The notes: generated by a model from the sequence alone, not told the origin. A DNA stretch of 64,000 nucleotides from Brevundimonas naejangsanensis (GCF_003627995.1 NZ_CP032707.1:855501-919500); one strand, 5' to 3'. Counted from the first letter of the stretch, positions 34,306 through 44,425 are shown. Program-made: numbers and translations.

Positions 34306-35142
34306 ATGACTTCGTCTCCCCACATCGTGGACACGCTGATCGCCGAGCGCGCGCCCCGGCTGACGGGATCGGTCGCCTGGCCCCTGGCCCGGCCCGCTCT
34401 CTACGGCCTGCTCGACTACGCCAAGGCGCGGCGCATGGCCGACGCCATCGGCCCCATGGCCGGACGCCAGGCGCTGGACCATGTCTCCGACCTGCTGGAG
34501 CTGGCGGTGCGGACCCAGGCGCTGGAGCGGCTGCCCGTCTCGGGCCGCTGCCTGGTCATCTGCAACCACCCGACCGGCATCGCCGACGGCCTGGCGGTCC
34601 ACGACGCCCTGCGCACGGTGCGCGACGACCTGATCTACTTCGCCAACGCCGACGCCCTCCGGGTCTCGCCCCGCCTGTCGGAGACCGTCATTCCCGTCGA
34701 ATGGGTCACGGCCAAACGCACGCGCGAGAAGACCCGCGCCACCCTTCAGGCCGCCAAGGAGGCGTTCGAGGCCGAACGCTGCGTCGTCATGTTCCCGGCC
34801 GGACGCCTCGCCCGCGTCGGCGCCGACGGCCGGCTGACCGATCCCGAATGGGCCGCCACCGCCGCCTCCCTGGCCCGCAAATACGAAGCGCCGGTCATTC
34901 CGATCCATGTCGCCGGTCCGACCAGCCGCCTGTTCCACCTGTTCGACAAGGTGTCCCAGGAGCTGCGCGACATCACCCTCTTCCACGAACTGCTGAACAA
35001 GAAGGGCCGCGCCTTCGACCTGACCGTCGGCCGCCCCATCCCGCCGCTGGCTCTGGACGTCGACGCCCAGGCCGCCACCCTGAAACTCAAGATCTTCATC
35101 GAGCGGACCCTGGCCGCCGATCCCGACGCGACCTTCGCATGA
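34306..35142 (+). CDS. lysophospholipid acyltransferase-like protein (PlsC fold)
   Basis: A 278-residue protein from the ATG at 34306; an upstream TTG at 34225 gives an Arg-rich extension that is less likely. The acyltransferase block reads CLVICNHPTGIADGLAV (HPxGxxDG, in place of the canonical HxxxxD), then FPAGRLARVG (the FPEG-like substrate motif), and APVIPIHVAGPTS. This variant resembles the hemolysin/OlsA-like branch that acylates lyso-lipids, including ornithine lipids. It opens the run to trxA; its stop overlaps the tsaE start by four bases. Confidence 0.82.
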   Translation: MTSSPHIVDTLIAERAPRLTGSVAWPLARPALYGLLDYAKARRMADAIGPMAGRQALDHVSDLLELAVRTQALERLPVSGRCLVICNHPTGIADGLAVHDALRTVRDDLIYFANADALRVSPRLSETVIPVEWVTAKRTREKTRATLQAAKEAFEAERCVVMFPAGRLARVGADGRLTDPEWAATAASLARKYEAPVIPIHVAGPTSRLFHLFDKVSQELRDITLFHELLNKKGRAFDLTVGRPIPPLALDVDAQAATLKLKIFIERTLAADPDATFA

Positions 35143-35600
35143 CGACCTTTTCCCTCCCCGACGCCGAGGCCACCACCCGCCTCGGCGAAGCGATCGCTCC
35201 CCTGCTGGCGCCGGGCGAAGCCGTCCTGCTCTACGGCCCCTTGGGCATGGGCAAGTCGACGCTGGCGCGCGGCCTGATCCGCGCCCTGACGCGCCCGGAC
35301 GAGGACGTGCCGTCGCCGACCTTCACCCTGGTCCAGTTCTACGAGAGCGACCCGCCCATCGCCCATTTCGACCTCTATCGCCTGACCCGCCCCGAGGAAG
35401 CCTTCGAGGTCGGCCTCGACGAGGCGCTGGACGAGGGCTGCGCCCTGATCGAATGGCCCGAACGCCTGGGCGAGAATCCCAGCCATATGCTCGGGCCCGA
35501 CCGGCTGACGATCACCATCGCCGAAGACGGCGAGGGCCGCCTTGCGACCGTATCTGGCGCAGGCGCGTGGGAAGCGAAACTGAAGGAACTCCATGTCTGA
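35139..35600 (+). CDS. tsaE: tRNA threonylcarbamoyladenosine biosynthesis protein TsaE
   Basis: The ATPase that cycles the TsaB-TsaD complex making t6A37 on ANN-reading tRNAs. 153 residues, normal. Walker A is LLYGPLGMGKSTLARGLIRAL; SPTFTLVQFYE, HFDLYRL, the GLDEALDEGCALIEWPERLG segment with the family tryptophan follow. It overlaps genes on both sides by a few bases, so its translation is coupled with the acyltransferase and amgK. Confidence 0.95.
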   Translation: MTTFSLPDAEATTRLGEAIAPLLAPGEAVLLYGPLGMGKSTLARGLIRALTRPDEDVPSPTFTLVQFYESDPPIAHFDLYRLTRPEEAFEVGLDEALDEGCALIEWPERLGENPSHMLGPDRLTITIAEDGEGRLATVSGAGAWEAKLKELHV

Positions 35601-36681
35601 CCGCGAAGCCCTCCGTCTCGATTTCCTGCGCTCGGCCGGTCTGGCCGAAGCCGTCCGCGCGCCCCTGCCCGGCGACGCCTCGACGCGCCGTTACGAGCGG
35701 CTGACCACGGCCTCGGGCGCCACCCTGATGCTGATGGATCAGGCCCCCGCCGCCGAGAGCCGGCCCTGCGATCCCTCGTGGACGCCGGAACAGCGCCACG
35801 CCCACGGCTGGAACGCCGTCGCCCGCCTGTCGGCCGGCCGCATCGAGGCCTTCGCCGCCGTCGCCGCCCACCTGAAATCGCTAGGCCTGTCGGCGCCAGA
35901 GATCGTCGCCGTCGACGCCCCCAACGGCCTGGCCGTGATCGAGGATTTCGGCGACACCCTGTTCGCCCGCGTCATCGAGGCCGGCGCCGATCCCGCCCCC
36001 CTCTATCGCGCCGCCGTCGAGGCTTTGGCTATCCTGCACGCCGCCCCGACGCCCGAGGTCCTGAGCGGCCCGGCGGGCGACTGGCCCCTGCTGACCTACG
36101 ACCAGACCGCCCTGCAGGGCGGCGTCGACCTGTTCGTCGATTGGCTGCCCAAGCTGATCCCCGCCCTCAGCTTCGATGACGACGCCATCGCCGAATGGCG
36201 CGCGGCCTGGGCCCCGATCACGGCGGCGGGCGAGGCGGGCGCCAGCGTCATGGCCCACCGCGACTATCACGCCGAGAACCTGATCCGGCTGGACGGCCGG
36301 ACCGGCGCCGCCTCGGTCGGGATGATCGACTTCCAGGACGCGGTGAAAGCCCCTCCGTCGTGGGATCTGCACTCCCTGCTGCAGGACGCCCGCCGCGACG
36401 TGGCGCCCGAACTGGAAGCGCTCGCTCTCGACCACTACTTCGCCCTCCGCCCCGAGACCGACCGCGAGGCCTTCATGGCCGCCTACGCCGGTCTGGCCGC
36501 CCTGAACGAGGCGCGCATCCTGGGGATCTTCGCCCGCCTGATCGCCCGCGACGGTAAGCCCCGCTACGCCGCCTTCATGCCGCGCATGTGGGCGCACCTG
36601 AACGCCAATCTGAAGGCGCCGGGCCTCGAAGCCGTCGCCGCCTGGATGGACCGCCACGTGCCAGAGGATCTACGTCGATGA
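35593..36681 (+). CDS. amgK: N-acetylmuramate/N-acetylglucosamine kinase AmgK
   Basis: Phosphorylates the anomeric carbon of MurNAc and GlcNAc in the peptidoglycan-recycling shortcut that bypasses MurA, the fosfomycin target. A 362-residue aminoglycoside-phosphotransferase fold with DASTRRYERLTT at the N-terminal lobe, catalytic loop MAHRDYHAENLIRLDG, and metal-binding GMIDFQDAVKAPPSWDLHSLLQDARRDV. murU follows with a four-base overlap, the genetic signature of this pathway. Confidence 0.92.
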   Translation: MSDREALRLDFLRSAGLAEAVRAPLPGDASTRRYERLTTASGATLMLMDQAPAAESRPCDPSWTPEQRHAHGWNAVARLSAGRIEAFAAVAAHLKSLGLSAPEIVAVDAPNGLAVIEDFGDTLFARVIEAGADPAPLYRAAVEALAILHAAPTPEVLSGPAGDWPLLTYDQTALQGGVDLFVDWLPKLIPALSFDDDAIAEWRAAWAPITAAGEAGASVMAHRDYHAENLIRLDGRTGAASVGMIDFQDAVKAPPSWDLHSLLQDARRDVAPELEALALDHYFALRPETDREAFMAAYAGLAALNEARILGIFARLIARDGKPRYAAFMPRMWAHLNANLKAPGLEAVAAWMDRHVPEDLRR

Positions 36682-37391
36682 CCGCCCCCACCACCGCCAT
36701 GGTTCTCGCCGCCGGGCTCGGCACGCGGATGCGCCCCCTGACCAACGACGGGCCCAAGGCGCTGGTCGAGGTCGGCGGCAAGGCGCTGATCGACCATGTT
36801 CTCGACCGGCTGGCCGAGGCGGGCGTGACCGACGCCGTGGTCAACGTCCACTGGTTCGCTGACCGGCTGGAAAGCCATCTGGCCGCCCGCACGCGCCCTT
36901 CCATCACCATCTCCGACGAGCGCGCCGAACTGCTGGAGACCGGCGGCGGGCTTAAGAAGGCCCGGCCCCTGCTCGGCGACGATCCGGTCTTCGTGGCCAA
37001 TATCGACAGCGTATGGATCGACCGGGGCGACGCGCTGGGCGACCTCATCCGCCTGTGGGACCCCGCGCGCATGGACGCCGCCCTGCTGCTGGCCCGACGT
37101 GAAGGCTCCATCGGCTTCGAGGGCGGCGGCGACTTCTTCTTGGCCAATGACGGCGCCCTGACCTTCCGGGGCGAGGCGGCCAGCGCGCCCTACGCCTATA
37201 TGGGCGTCCACATCACCCGCCCCGATTACGCCGACCATGGCCCCGACGGCCCCTTCTCCCTCAGCCCCCTGTGGCGCGCCTCCGCCGCCGAGGGACGACT
37301 GTTCGGCTGCGTGCTGGACGGCGACTGGATGCACGTCGGCGACCCGCAGGCGCGCGATGAAGCCGAGGCCCGGCTGAAGGCGGAGACCTGA
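36678..37391 (+). CDS. murU: N-acetylmuramate 1-phosphate uridylyltransferase MurU
   Basis: Converts MurNAc-1-phosphate and UTP to UDP-MurNAc. 237 residues with the nucleotidyltransferase loop MVLAAGLGTRMRPLTNDGPKALVEV at the start, ELLETGGGLKKARPLLG and FVANIDSVWID (metal-binding Asp). DWMHVGDPQARDEAEA closes the fold. Coupled to amgK by ATGA overlap; addB starts 2 bp after its stop. Confidence 0.93.
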   Translation: MTAPTTAMVLAAGLGTRMRPLTNDGPKALVEVGGKALIDHVLDRLAEAGVTDAVVNVHWFADRLESHLAARTRPSITISDERAELLETGGGLKKARPLLGDDPVFVANIDSVWIDRGDALGDLIRLWDPARMDAALLLARREGSIGFEGGGDFFLANDGALTFRGEAASAPYAYMGVHITRPDYADHGPDGPFSLSPLWRASAAEGRLFGCVLDGDWMHVGDPQARDEAEARLKAET

Positions 37392-37393
37392 CC

Positions 37394-40300
37394 ATGACGG
37401 GGGGGCGCTTCGATCCATTCGCCGGAAGCGGGCCGCGCTGGCGCGCCGTGCCCGCCTGGCGGCCCTTCCTCGAAGACCTCGCCGCCGGGGTGCTGGACTG
37501 GCTGGGCGACGCCCCGCCCGAGGCCCTGACCGACGCCACCATCCTGCTGCCCAACCGCCGCGCCGCCCGCGCCTTCTCCTTCGCGCTCGGCAAGCTGGCG
37601 GGCGAGCGCCCCGTCCTGCTGCCTCAGGTGCGGCCGCTCGGCGATCTGGAAGAGGACGAGTCCCCCTTCGCCCCCGGCGAACTGGGCCTCGACCTGCCGC
37701 CCGCGATCGCCCCCCTGACGCGCCGCTTCGAGATGGCGCGGATGATCGCCGAAGACTTTCAGCCGGGGATGAAGCCCCTGCGCGCGCTCGAAATGGCCGA
37801 TGCGCTCGGCGCCTTCCTCGATTCCTGCCAGCTGGAGGAAGTCTCCGACCTGTCGCGCGTCGCCACCCTGGCCGAACAGGACCTGGCCGAGCACTGGCGC
37901 GAGAGCGCGCGCTTCCTCGGCCTCGCTGTCGAGGCCTGGCCCAAGCGGCTGGAGGCGCTGGGCCTGGTCGATCCGGCCTGGCGCCGCGCGACCCTGCTGC
38001 GCCGTCTGGCTGAGGCGTGGGACGCCCGCCCGCCGCAAGCCCCCGTCATCGCCGCCGGGTCCACCGGCACCGTGCCCGCCGCCGCCGATGTGCTGAAGGC
38101 CGTGGCGAAAGCGCCGCAGGGCGTGGTCGTCCTGCCCGGCCTCGACCTCGATCTGGCCGCCGACGCCTGGGACCGCATCGACGACCAGCATCCGCAGGCC
38201 GCGCTGAAGGCCCTGCTGACCCGCGCCGAGATCGCGCGCGAGGCCGTCCAGCCGTGGTTCCAACCGGCGCTCGAGCCTTCCGTCGAAGCGCGCGGCCTAG
38301 CCCGCCAACGCCTGGTCAACGAAGCCCTGCGCCCCGCAGACGCCACCGACGACTGGCGGGCCGAGATCAAGCGCCTGCGCGCCCGCTCGGCCGAAGCCGG
38401 CCGCGCCGCCGACCCCATCGCCGAGGGCCTGTCGGGCCTGACCGTCCTGTCCGCCCGCGCCGAGGAGGAGGCGGCGACCGCCGTCGCCCTGATGATGCGC
38501 GAGAGCCTGGAACAGCGCGGCCCCGACGGCCGCCCGATCACCTGCGCCCTGGTGACGCCGGACCTGCAGCTGTCGCGCCGGGTCGAGGCGCGGCTGGCGC
38601 GCTGGGGCATCGTCCCGGACTCCTCCACCGGCCAGCCGCTGTCGCGGATGACGGCGGGCGTGCTGGTCGACCTCGGCGCCCGCTTCCTGGCCGAGCCGCT
38701 GAAGCCGCAGACCCTGCTGGCCCTGCTGAAACACCCGCTGGTCCGCCTCGATCTGGGCGAGACGACGCTCACCGACGCCGCCGAGGCGCTGGAGGAGCAC
38801 GCCCTGCGCGGCCCGCGCCCTCGCCGCTGGTCCCAACTTCACGAACGCCTGCTGAAGGCGGCCCAGCCCCGGCGCGGCGGCCTGCCGTTGGCCGACTGGA
38901 AGCTGGCCCGGTTGAAGGGCGCGCAGGCCCTCGCCGACCGGCTGGAGGCTCTGGCGACCGCCCGCCCCTGTCCGCCGGACGAGGCGGCCCGCACCCTGGC
39001 CGCCCTGATCGAAACCCTGGCGGGTCAGAACGCCTGGGCCGGGCCGGACGGCGAGGCGGCGGCCTCTCTGCTGTCGGCCCTGATCGAGGGCGGCGGTCCG
39101 CTGGGCCAGACCTCGCCCGCCGAGTTCGCCGACCTGATCGCCGCCTTGTTGGTCGAGACCACGGTGCGCACCGGCGGCGCCACCCATCCGTCGCTTCGCA
39201 TCCTGGGCGCCATCGAGGCGCGGCTGGCGCGGGCCGACCGCATGATCCTGGCCGGGCTGGAGGAGGGCGTCTGGCCCAACGCCGCCCCGGTCGATCCCTT
39301 CCTGTCGCGGCCGATGCGCGCCGCCCTGCCCCTGCCCGCGCCCGAGCGGCGTCTGGGCCAGACGGCGCAGGACTTCGTCCAGGCCGCCTGCGCCGACGAG
39401 GCGATCCTGGTCCACTGCGAACGGCGCGGCGGCCAGCCCGCCGTGCGATCGCGCTGGCTGTGGCGGCTGGAGATGCTGACGCGCGGCGCCAACGCCTCGG
39501 ACACCCCCGTCAAGCTCAGCGCCCCCGCGGGCGTCGCCAACTGGACCCGCGCCCTCGACGCCCCGCTGCCCGGCCCGGCCCGTCTGGCCCCGCGCCCCGC
39601 GCCCACGCCCCCGGTCGAGCGCCGCCCGCGCAGCCTCTATGTCACCGGCGTCGAGCGCTGGGTCCGCGACCCCTACGCCCTCTACGCCCGTCGCATCCTC
39701 AACCTCGAACCGATGGAGCGCCCCGGCGCCTCGGCCGAGGCCCTGGCGCGCGGCAACGCCGTGCACAAGGCCATCGAGCGCCTGACGGAGGACTGGCCTG
39801 ACTGGCTGCCCGACGATCTCGACGCGGTGATCGAGCGCCTGCTGCTTGAGGAGCTGGGCGCCCACGGCTTCGAGGACGCCGCCATGGCCCGCGAGGCGCC
39901 GCTGGCGAAAAACGCCGCCCGCTGGCTGGCCGGGTTCGAGACCGAGCGCCGCGCGCGCGGCGTGGCCCTGTTGATCGAGCAGCAGGGCGCCCTGACCTTT
40001 GACGCGCCGGGCGGCCCCTTCACGCTCAAGGCCTACGCCGACCGCATCGAGGTCGGCGCCCTGTCGGCCGCCGTCATGGACTTCAAGACCGGCCAGGTCC
40101 CCACCGCCAAGCAGATCAAGGCGGGCTTCGCCCCCCAGCTGACCCTGACCGGCGCCATCCTGGCCGCCGGCGGCTTCGAAAAGACCAACGGCCCCGTGCC
40201 GCCGGAGGAGCTGACCTACGTCCGCGTCGTCGGCCGCAAGAAGGCGGGCGAAGTCGCCGTGCGCGCCGCCGGGCCGGAGGCGCAGATCCTGTCCGACGCC

Positions 40301-40468
40301 GCGCTGCAAGGCCTGATGGCCCGCGTCGCCGAGTTCGACCGGCCGGAGACGCCCTACCTCTCCTGGGCGGCGCCGCATCTGATGGGCAGCTACAGCCCCT
40401 ACAACCTGCTGGCCCGCGTCTGGGAATGGCACGTCATCGGCGGCGCCGAGGAAGGAGAGGCGGAATGA
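37394..40468 (+). CDS. addB: double-strand break repair protein AddB
   Basis: The nuclease/helicase-like subunit of AddAB, which resects double-strand ends for RecA. 1024 residues, of the alphaproteobacterial AddB type. Recognisable parts are TILLPNRRAARAFSFALGKL near the N-terminus, GLEEGVWPNAAPVDPFLSRPMR in the helicase-like part, and the C-terminal RecB-type nuclease AAVMDFKTGQVPTAKQIKAGF. Its stop overlaps the addA start. Confidence 0.95.
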   Translation: MTGGRFDPFAGSGPRWRAVPAWRPFLEDLAAGVLDWLGDAPPEALTDATILLPNRRAARAFSFALGKLAGERPVLLPQVRPLGDLEEDESPFAPGELGLDLPPAIAPLTRRFEMARMIAEDFQPGMKPLRALEMADALGAFLDSCQLEEVSDLSRVATLAEQDLAEHWRESARFLGLAVEAWPKRLEALGLVDPAWRRATLLRRLAEAWDARPPQAPVIAAGSTGTVPAAADVLKAVAKAPQGVVVLPGLDLDLAADAWDRIDDQHPQAALKALLTRAEIAREAVQPWFQPALEPSVEARGLARQRLVNEALRPADATDDWRAEIKRLRARSAEAGRAADPIAEGLSGLTVLSARAEEEAATAVALMMRESLEQRGPDGRPITCALVTPDLQLSRRVEARLARWGIVPDSSTGQPLSRMTAGVLVDLGARFLAEPLKPQTLLALLKHPLVRLDLGETTLTDAAEALEEHALRGPRPRRWSQLHERLLKAAQPRRGGLPLADWKLARLKGAQALADRLEALATARPCPPDEAARTLAALIETLAGQNAWAGPDGEAAASLLSALIEGGGPLGQTSPAEFADLIAALLVETTVRTGGATHPSLRILGAIEARLARADRMILAGLEEGVWPNAAPVDPFLSRPMRAALPLPAPERRLGQTAQDFVQAACADEAILVHCERRGGQPAVRSRWLWRLEMLTRGANASDTPVKLSAPAGVANWTRALDAPLPGPARLAPRPAPTPPVERRPRSLYVTGVERWVRDPYALYARRILNLEPMERPGASAEALARGNAVHKAIERLTEDWPDWLPDDLDAVIERLLLEELGAHGFEDAAMAREAPLAKNAARWLAGFETERRARGVALLIEQQGALTFDAPGGPFTLKAYADRIEVGALSAAVMDFKTGQVPTAKQIKAGFAPQLTLTGAILAAGGFEKTNGPVPPEELTYVRVVGRKKAGEVAVRAAGPEAQILSDAALQGLMARVAEFDRPETPYLSWAAPHLMGSYSPYNLLARVWEWHVIGGAEEGEAE

Positions 40469-43400
40469 ACCTCCACGTCCGGCCCGAAGACGCCCTCAAT
40501 CCCCAGACCCGCGCCGCCGACCCGGCCCGCTCGGTCTTCGTCACCGCCAACGCCGGATCGGGCAAGACCACCACCCTGGTCAGCCGGGTGGCGCGCCTGC
40601 TGCTGGGCGGCGCCGCGCCCTCGGCCATCCTGTGCGTGACCTACACCAAGGCCGCCGCCGCCGAGATGCAGGCCCGCCTGTTCGAGACGCTCGGCAAATG
40701 GGCCGTCATGGACGACGGCGAACTGTCGGCCGAACTGGCGAGACTGGACGACAGCGACGCCGCCGCCCTCAACCCCGCCCGCCTGTCCGAGGCGCGGCGC
40801 CTGTTCGCCCGCGCCCTCGAGACGCCCGGCGGGCTGAAGATCCAGACCATCCACGCCTTCTGCGAAAAGCTGCTGCGCCGCTTCCCCATCGAGGCAGGGG
40901 TGTCGCCGCGCTTCACCGTGCTGGAGAACGAGGCGGCGATCGCCCTGTCCCACGCCGCGCGCGAAGACCTGGCCCGCGCCGCCCTCAATGACGCCGAGGG
41001 GCCGGTCGGCCAGGCCTACAGCCACTTCGCGGTCGAGCTGGACTGGGGCCGCTTCCAGGATCTGCTGGCCTTGATCGAGAGCCGGCGCGCCGAGCTGACC
41101 GACTATGTCGCCCGCGTCGCCGACGGCCGCGCGCCTGGCCCCCATGTCCTGACCGGGGCCGATCCGCAAAAGACGCCCGAGGACATCGAGGCCGACTTCC
41201 TGCGCTGGCTCAATCCTGCCGACTGGGCCGCTTGCGCCGACGGCCTGGCGACCAGCGGCAAGAACGACCAGAAGATGGCTCAGCGCATGCGCGACGCCAT
41301 GCCGCCCGACACGACCCTGGCGGCGATGAAGGACATCTTCTTCGACTCCAAGGGCGTCGCCCGCGAGAAGTTCGGGGCCAAGGCCGCGCCGGCTTCGTCC
41401 ACGACCTATCTGGCGAATGTGCAGTTGAAATACCTGGCGGCGCTCGACCGCCAACGCGCAGCCAAGGTCGCCGACGACACTATCAAGCTGCTGACCCTCG
41501 CCAACGCCCACGCCGCCCTCTACGAGGCGGCCAAGACGGCGCACGGCGCGCTCGACTTCTCGGATCTGGTGGCGCGGACGGTCGAGTTGCTAACGGTCCG
41601 CTCGACCGCCGCCTGGGTGCTGTACAAGCTGGACGGCGGCGTCGACCACGTCCTGATCGACGAGGCCCAGGACACCGCCCCCGAACAGTGGGCCATCATG
41701 CGCGCCCTGACCGGCGAGTTCTTCACCGTCGAGGGCACCGACCGCACCGTCTTCGCCGTCGGCGACGAGAAGCAGTCGATCTACTCCTTCCAGGGCGCCC
41801 GGCCCGAGCGGCTGCGGCAGGAATCCCAGGTCTACAGCAGCCTGATCACCGGAGCGGGCGGGGCCTTCGAAGGCGTCGAACTGGCCAAGTCGTATCGTTC
41901 AACCGAAGCCGTCCTCAATTTCGTCGATGCGGTGTTCGACACTCCTGAACGGACCTGTGCGCTGGTCGGCGAAGACGTCGCGGGCTTCCCGCCCCATATC
42001 GCCTCCCGCACCGGCCAACCCGGCGCCGTCGAGCTGTGGCCCCTGTTCGTGGACGAGGCCCCGCCGGAGCGCGACGCCTGGACCGATCCCGTCGATCAGG
42101 AAGGAACCGCCAGCGCTCGCAAGCGCATGGCCCAGACCCTGGCGAACGAGATCATCCGCCAGGTCGTGACCGGCGCCGTCGTCTTCGACAAGGGCGGCGC
42201 CGCGCGCCCCTGCAGCTACGGCGACTTCCTGATCCTGGTCCGCCGCCGCGACGCGACGTTTGAAGAGATCATCCGCGCCCTGAAGGCGGCGGGCGCGCCG
42301 GTGGCGGGCGCCGACCGGCTGAAGCTGTCGCAGCACATCGTCTTCGACGACCTGAAGGCGCTGGCCCGTTTCGCCCTCTTCCCCGGCGACGACCTGACCC
42401 TGGCCGAGGTGCTGCGCGGCCCCTTCTGCGACGTGGACGAGGACAGCCTGTTCGACCTGGCTGGGCTCAAAGACCGCAAGGGCCTGTGGCGCGAACTAAA
42501 GCGCCGGGCGGACGAGCGGCCCGAGTGGGGCCGGGCGCTGGACCTGCTGCGCGCGGCGCGCGGCGCCCGCGACCTCGATCCCTTCGGCTTCTTCTCCAGA
42601 CTGCTGAACCGGGTGGACGCGACAGGCCAGTCCGGCCGCGCCCGCATCCTGACCCGTCTGGGCCGCGAGGCCGAGGAAGCCATCGACGAGACCCTCAATC
42701 AGGTGCTGGCCGCCGAGGGGCGCGGCGGGACCGACCTGGAGACCTGTCTCGCCCTGCTCGAAGCCGCCGATGTCGAGGTGAAGCGCGAACTGGAGGGTCC
42801 GCGCGGAGAGGTCCGCGTCATGACCGTCCACGGCGCCAAGGGGCTGGAGGCGCCGGTCGTCATCCTGCCCGACACCACGATGAAGGCGAAGGCGCAGGGG
42901 CCGTCCCTGATGCCCGTGCCGCTGGAGGACGGCGCCGAGGCCTGGCTGATGTGCCCCGGCTCGTCCAAGGAGGACTGCCCCGCCTCAGCCGACGCCCGCG
43001 CGGCGCGCGAGGCGCGGGTCGGCGATGAATCCCTGCGCCTGCTCTACGTCGCCCTGACCCGCGCGCGCGACCGGGTGATCGTCATGGGACGCGGCTCGAA
43101 ACGCGCGCCCGAGGCCGGGGACTGGTGGTCGGTGATCGAAGAGACCTTCGACCGGCTGGGCGATCAGGTGCGCGAGCTGGACGGCGGCGTCCGCCGCTAC
43201 GGCGCCGATCCAGGCAGCCTGCCCGCCGCCGTCGCCGCCGCCGAGATGCGCGCGGAGGCCCCCGCCTGGACGCGGACCAACCCGCCGCGCGACGCCGCCG
43301 CCCGCTTCGCCTCACCGTCGCAGATGCAGGAGCAGAAGCGCATCCCCGCCCCGTCCCCGCTGGCGCGCGGCGAAGGCCCCGGCGCGGGCCTCGGCCGGTT

Positions 43401-43905
43401 CCGGCGCGGCGACCTGATCCACCGCCTGCTGGAGCGCCTGCCCGACCTGCCGTCTCTCGACCGCCCCGACGCCGCGCACCGGATGCTGGCGCGCGAACGC
43501 GACCTGAGCGAGGACCAGCGCGTCGAGATGATCGCCGCCGCCTTCGGCGTGCTGGACGACGCCCGCTTCGCCCCCGTCTTCGGCCCCGGCAGCCGCGCCG
43601 AGGTCGCCCTGACCGGGACCGCGCCCGACCTGCCTTCTGGCGTGTCGATCTCGGGCCGCATCGATCGGCTGGTGGTCACGCCACAACGCGTACTAGTGGT
43701 GGACTTCAAGTCCAACCGCCCGGCCCCGGACCGGGTCGAGGACGCCGATCCCGCCTATGTGCTGCAGATGGCCATCTACGCCGCCGTTCTGCGCCGCCTC
43801 TATCCCGACCGCGCGGTCGAGGCGGCCCTGGTCTGGACCGACGGGCCCAAGCTGATGGCGGTTCCGCAGGGGCTGATGGACGCCGCTCTCGAAAATGCGC
43901 GTTGA
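40465..43905 (+). CDS. addA: double-strand break repair helicase-nuclease AddA
   Basis: The UvrD-type helicase and 5'-strand nuclease subunit of AddAB. 1146 residues from ATG 40465. Helicase motifs: VTANAGSGKTTTLVSRV (I), TIHAFCEKLLRRFP, HVLIDEAQDTAPEQW (II), VFAVGDEKQSIYSFQGARPE (III), VMTVHGAKGLEAPVVILPDT (V) and LLYVALTRARDRVIVMG (VI). The C-terminal nuclease has LVVDFKSNRPAPDRVEDADPAY. The fused frame upstream of the ATG is within addB. Confidence 0.96.
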   Translation: MNLHVRPEDALNPQTRAADPARSVFVTANAGSGKTTTLVSRVARLLLGGAAPSAILCVTYTKAAAAEMQARLFETLGKWAVMDDGELSAELARLDDSDAAALNPARLSEARRLFARALETPGGLKIQTIHAFCEKLLRRFPIEAGVSPRFTVLENEAAIALSHAAREDLARAALNDAEGPVGQAYSHFAVELDWGRFQDLLALIESRRAELTDYVARVADGRAPGPHVLTGADPQKTPEDIEADFLRWLNPADWAACADGLATSGKNDQKMAQRMRDAMPPDTTLAAMKDIFFDSKGVAREKFGAKAAPASSTTYLANVQLKYLAALDRQRAAKVADDTIKLLTLANAHAALYEAAKTAHGALDFSDLVARTVELLTVRSTAAWVLYKLDGGVDHVLIDEAQDTAPEQWAIMRALTGEFFTVEGTDRTVFAVGDEKQSIYSFQGARPERLRQESQVYSSLITGAGGAFEGVELAKSYRSTEAVLNFVDAVFDTPERTCALVGEDVAGFPPHIASRTGQPGAVELWPLFVDEAPPERDAWTDPVDQEGTASARKRMAQTLANEIIRQVVTGAVVFDKGGAARPCSYGDFLILVRRRDATFEEIIRALKAAGAPVAGADRLKLSQHIVFDDLKALARFALFPGDDLTLAEVLRGPFCDVDEDSLFDLAGLKDRKGLWRELKRRADERPEWGRALDLLRAARGARDLDPFGFFSRLLNRVDATGQSGRARILTRLGREAEEAIDETLNQVLAAEGRGGTDLETCLALLEAADVEVKRELEGPRGEVRVMTVHGAKGLEAPVVILPDTTMKAKAQGPSLMPVPLEDGAEAWLMCPGSSKEDCPASADARAAREARVGDESLRLLYVALTRARDRVIVMGRGSKRAPEAGDWWSVIEETFDRLGDQVRELDGGVRRYGADPGSLPAAVAAAEMRAEAPAWTRTNPPRDAAARFASPSQMQEQKRIPAPSPLARGEGPGAGLGRFRRGDLIHRLLERLPDLPSLDRPDAAHRMLARERDLSEDQRVEMIAAAFGVLDDARFAPVFGPGSRAEVALTGTAPDLPSGVSISGRIDRLVVTPQRVLVVDFKSNRPAPDRVEDADPAYVLQMAIYAAVLRRLYPDRAVEAALVWTDGPKLMAVPQGLMDAALENAR

Positions 43906-43984
43906 TTTGTCGGGGATTCGCACCCACATCTGCGACTGAACGCCGGGGTCCCGGCGCGCAATCCATTCCGCGCTCATGCAGCAA

Positions 43985-44059
43985 GCCGCCGCGCGGCGAG
44001 CGATAGCGCACCAACAAGGCGCTCAAGCAGCGAGGCCCCGCGGGCCGAGCGTTAGCGCC
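43985..44059. repeat. TCAAGCAGC-family palindromes before trxA
   Basis: A full copy (44018-44059) has outer arms GGCGCT/AGCGCC, core CAAGCAGCGAGGCCC and GGGCCGAGCGTTAG. A half copy (GCCGCGCGGCGAGCGATAGCGC) lies at about 43987-44009. They fill the 171-bp gap between addA and trxA and end 18 bp before the trxA start codon. Confidence 0.7.
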
Positions 44060-44076
44060 CTTAAGGAGAGCCATTC

Positions 44077-44409
44077 ATGGCGACCGTGAAAGTCACCGAC
44101 GACAGCTTCGACGCCGACGTCCTGAAAGCCTCGACCCCCGTCCTGGTGGACTTCTGGGCCGAGTGGTGCGGCCCCTGCAAGCAGATCGGCCCGGCGCTGG
44201 AGCAGATTTCGGACGAGCTGGCCGGCAAGGTGACCATCGCCAAGGTCAACATCGACGACAGCCCCATGGTCCCGTCCAAGATGGGCGTGAAGGGCATCCC
44301 GACCCTGATGCTGTTCAAGGACGGCCAGATGACCTCGATGAAGGTCGGCGCCATGCCCAAGGGCAAGATCGTCGAATGGCTGGCCGAAGCCGGCGTGAAG
44401 GCGGACTGA
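44077..44409 (+). CDS. trxA: thioredoxin
   Basis: A 110-residue classical thioredoxin: [20 protein letters not shown] with the CGPC redox site near residues 31-34, the cis-proline at [14 protein letters not shown], and the usual C-terminal helix. AAGGAG lies nine bases before the ATG. Reduces ribonucleotide reductase and other cytosolic disulfides. The addA-trxA neighbourhood is common in alphaproteobacteria; here the repeats in the gap may uncouple its expression. Confidence 0.97.
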   Translation: MATVKVTDDSFDADVLKASTPVLVDFWAEWCGPCKQIGPALEQISDELAGKVTIAKVNIDDSPMVPSKMGVKGIPTLMLFKDGQMTSMKVGAMPKGKIVEWLAEAGVKAD

Positions 44410-44425
44410 CACACGCACGACTTTT

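Noticed and set aside
38297..40432. 711-residue frame opposite addB
   Set aside because: Gly/Gln/Arg-rich composition typical of antisense frames; addB has clear family motifs on the plus strand.
43906..44076. Possible small gene between addA and trxA
   Set aside because: The gap is explained by palindromic repeats; no start with a ribosome site.
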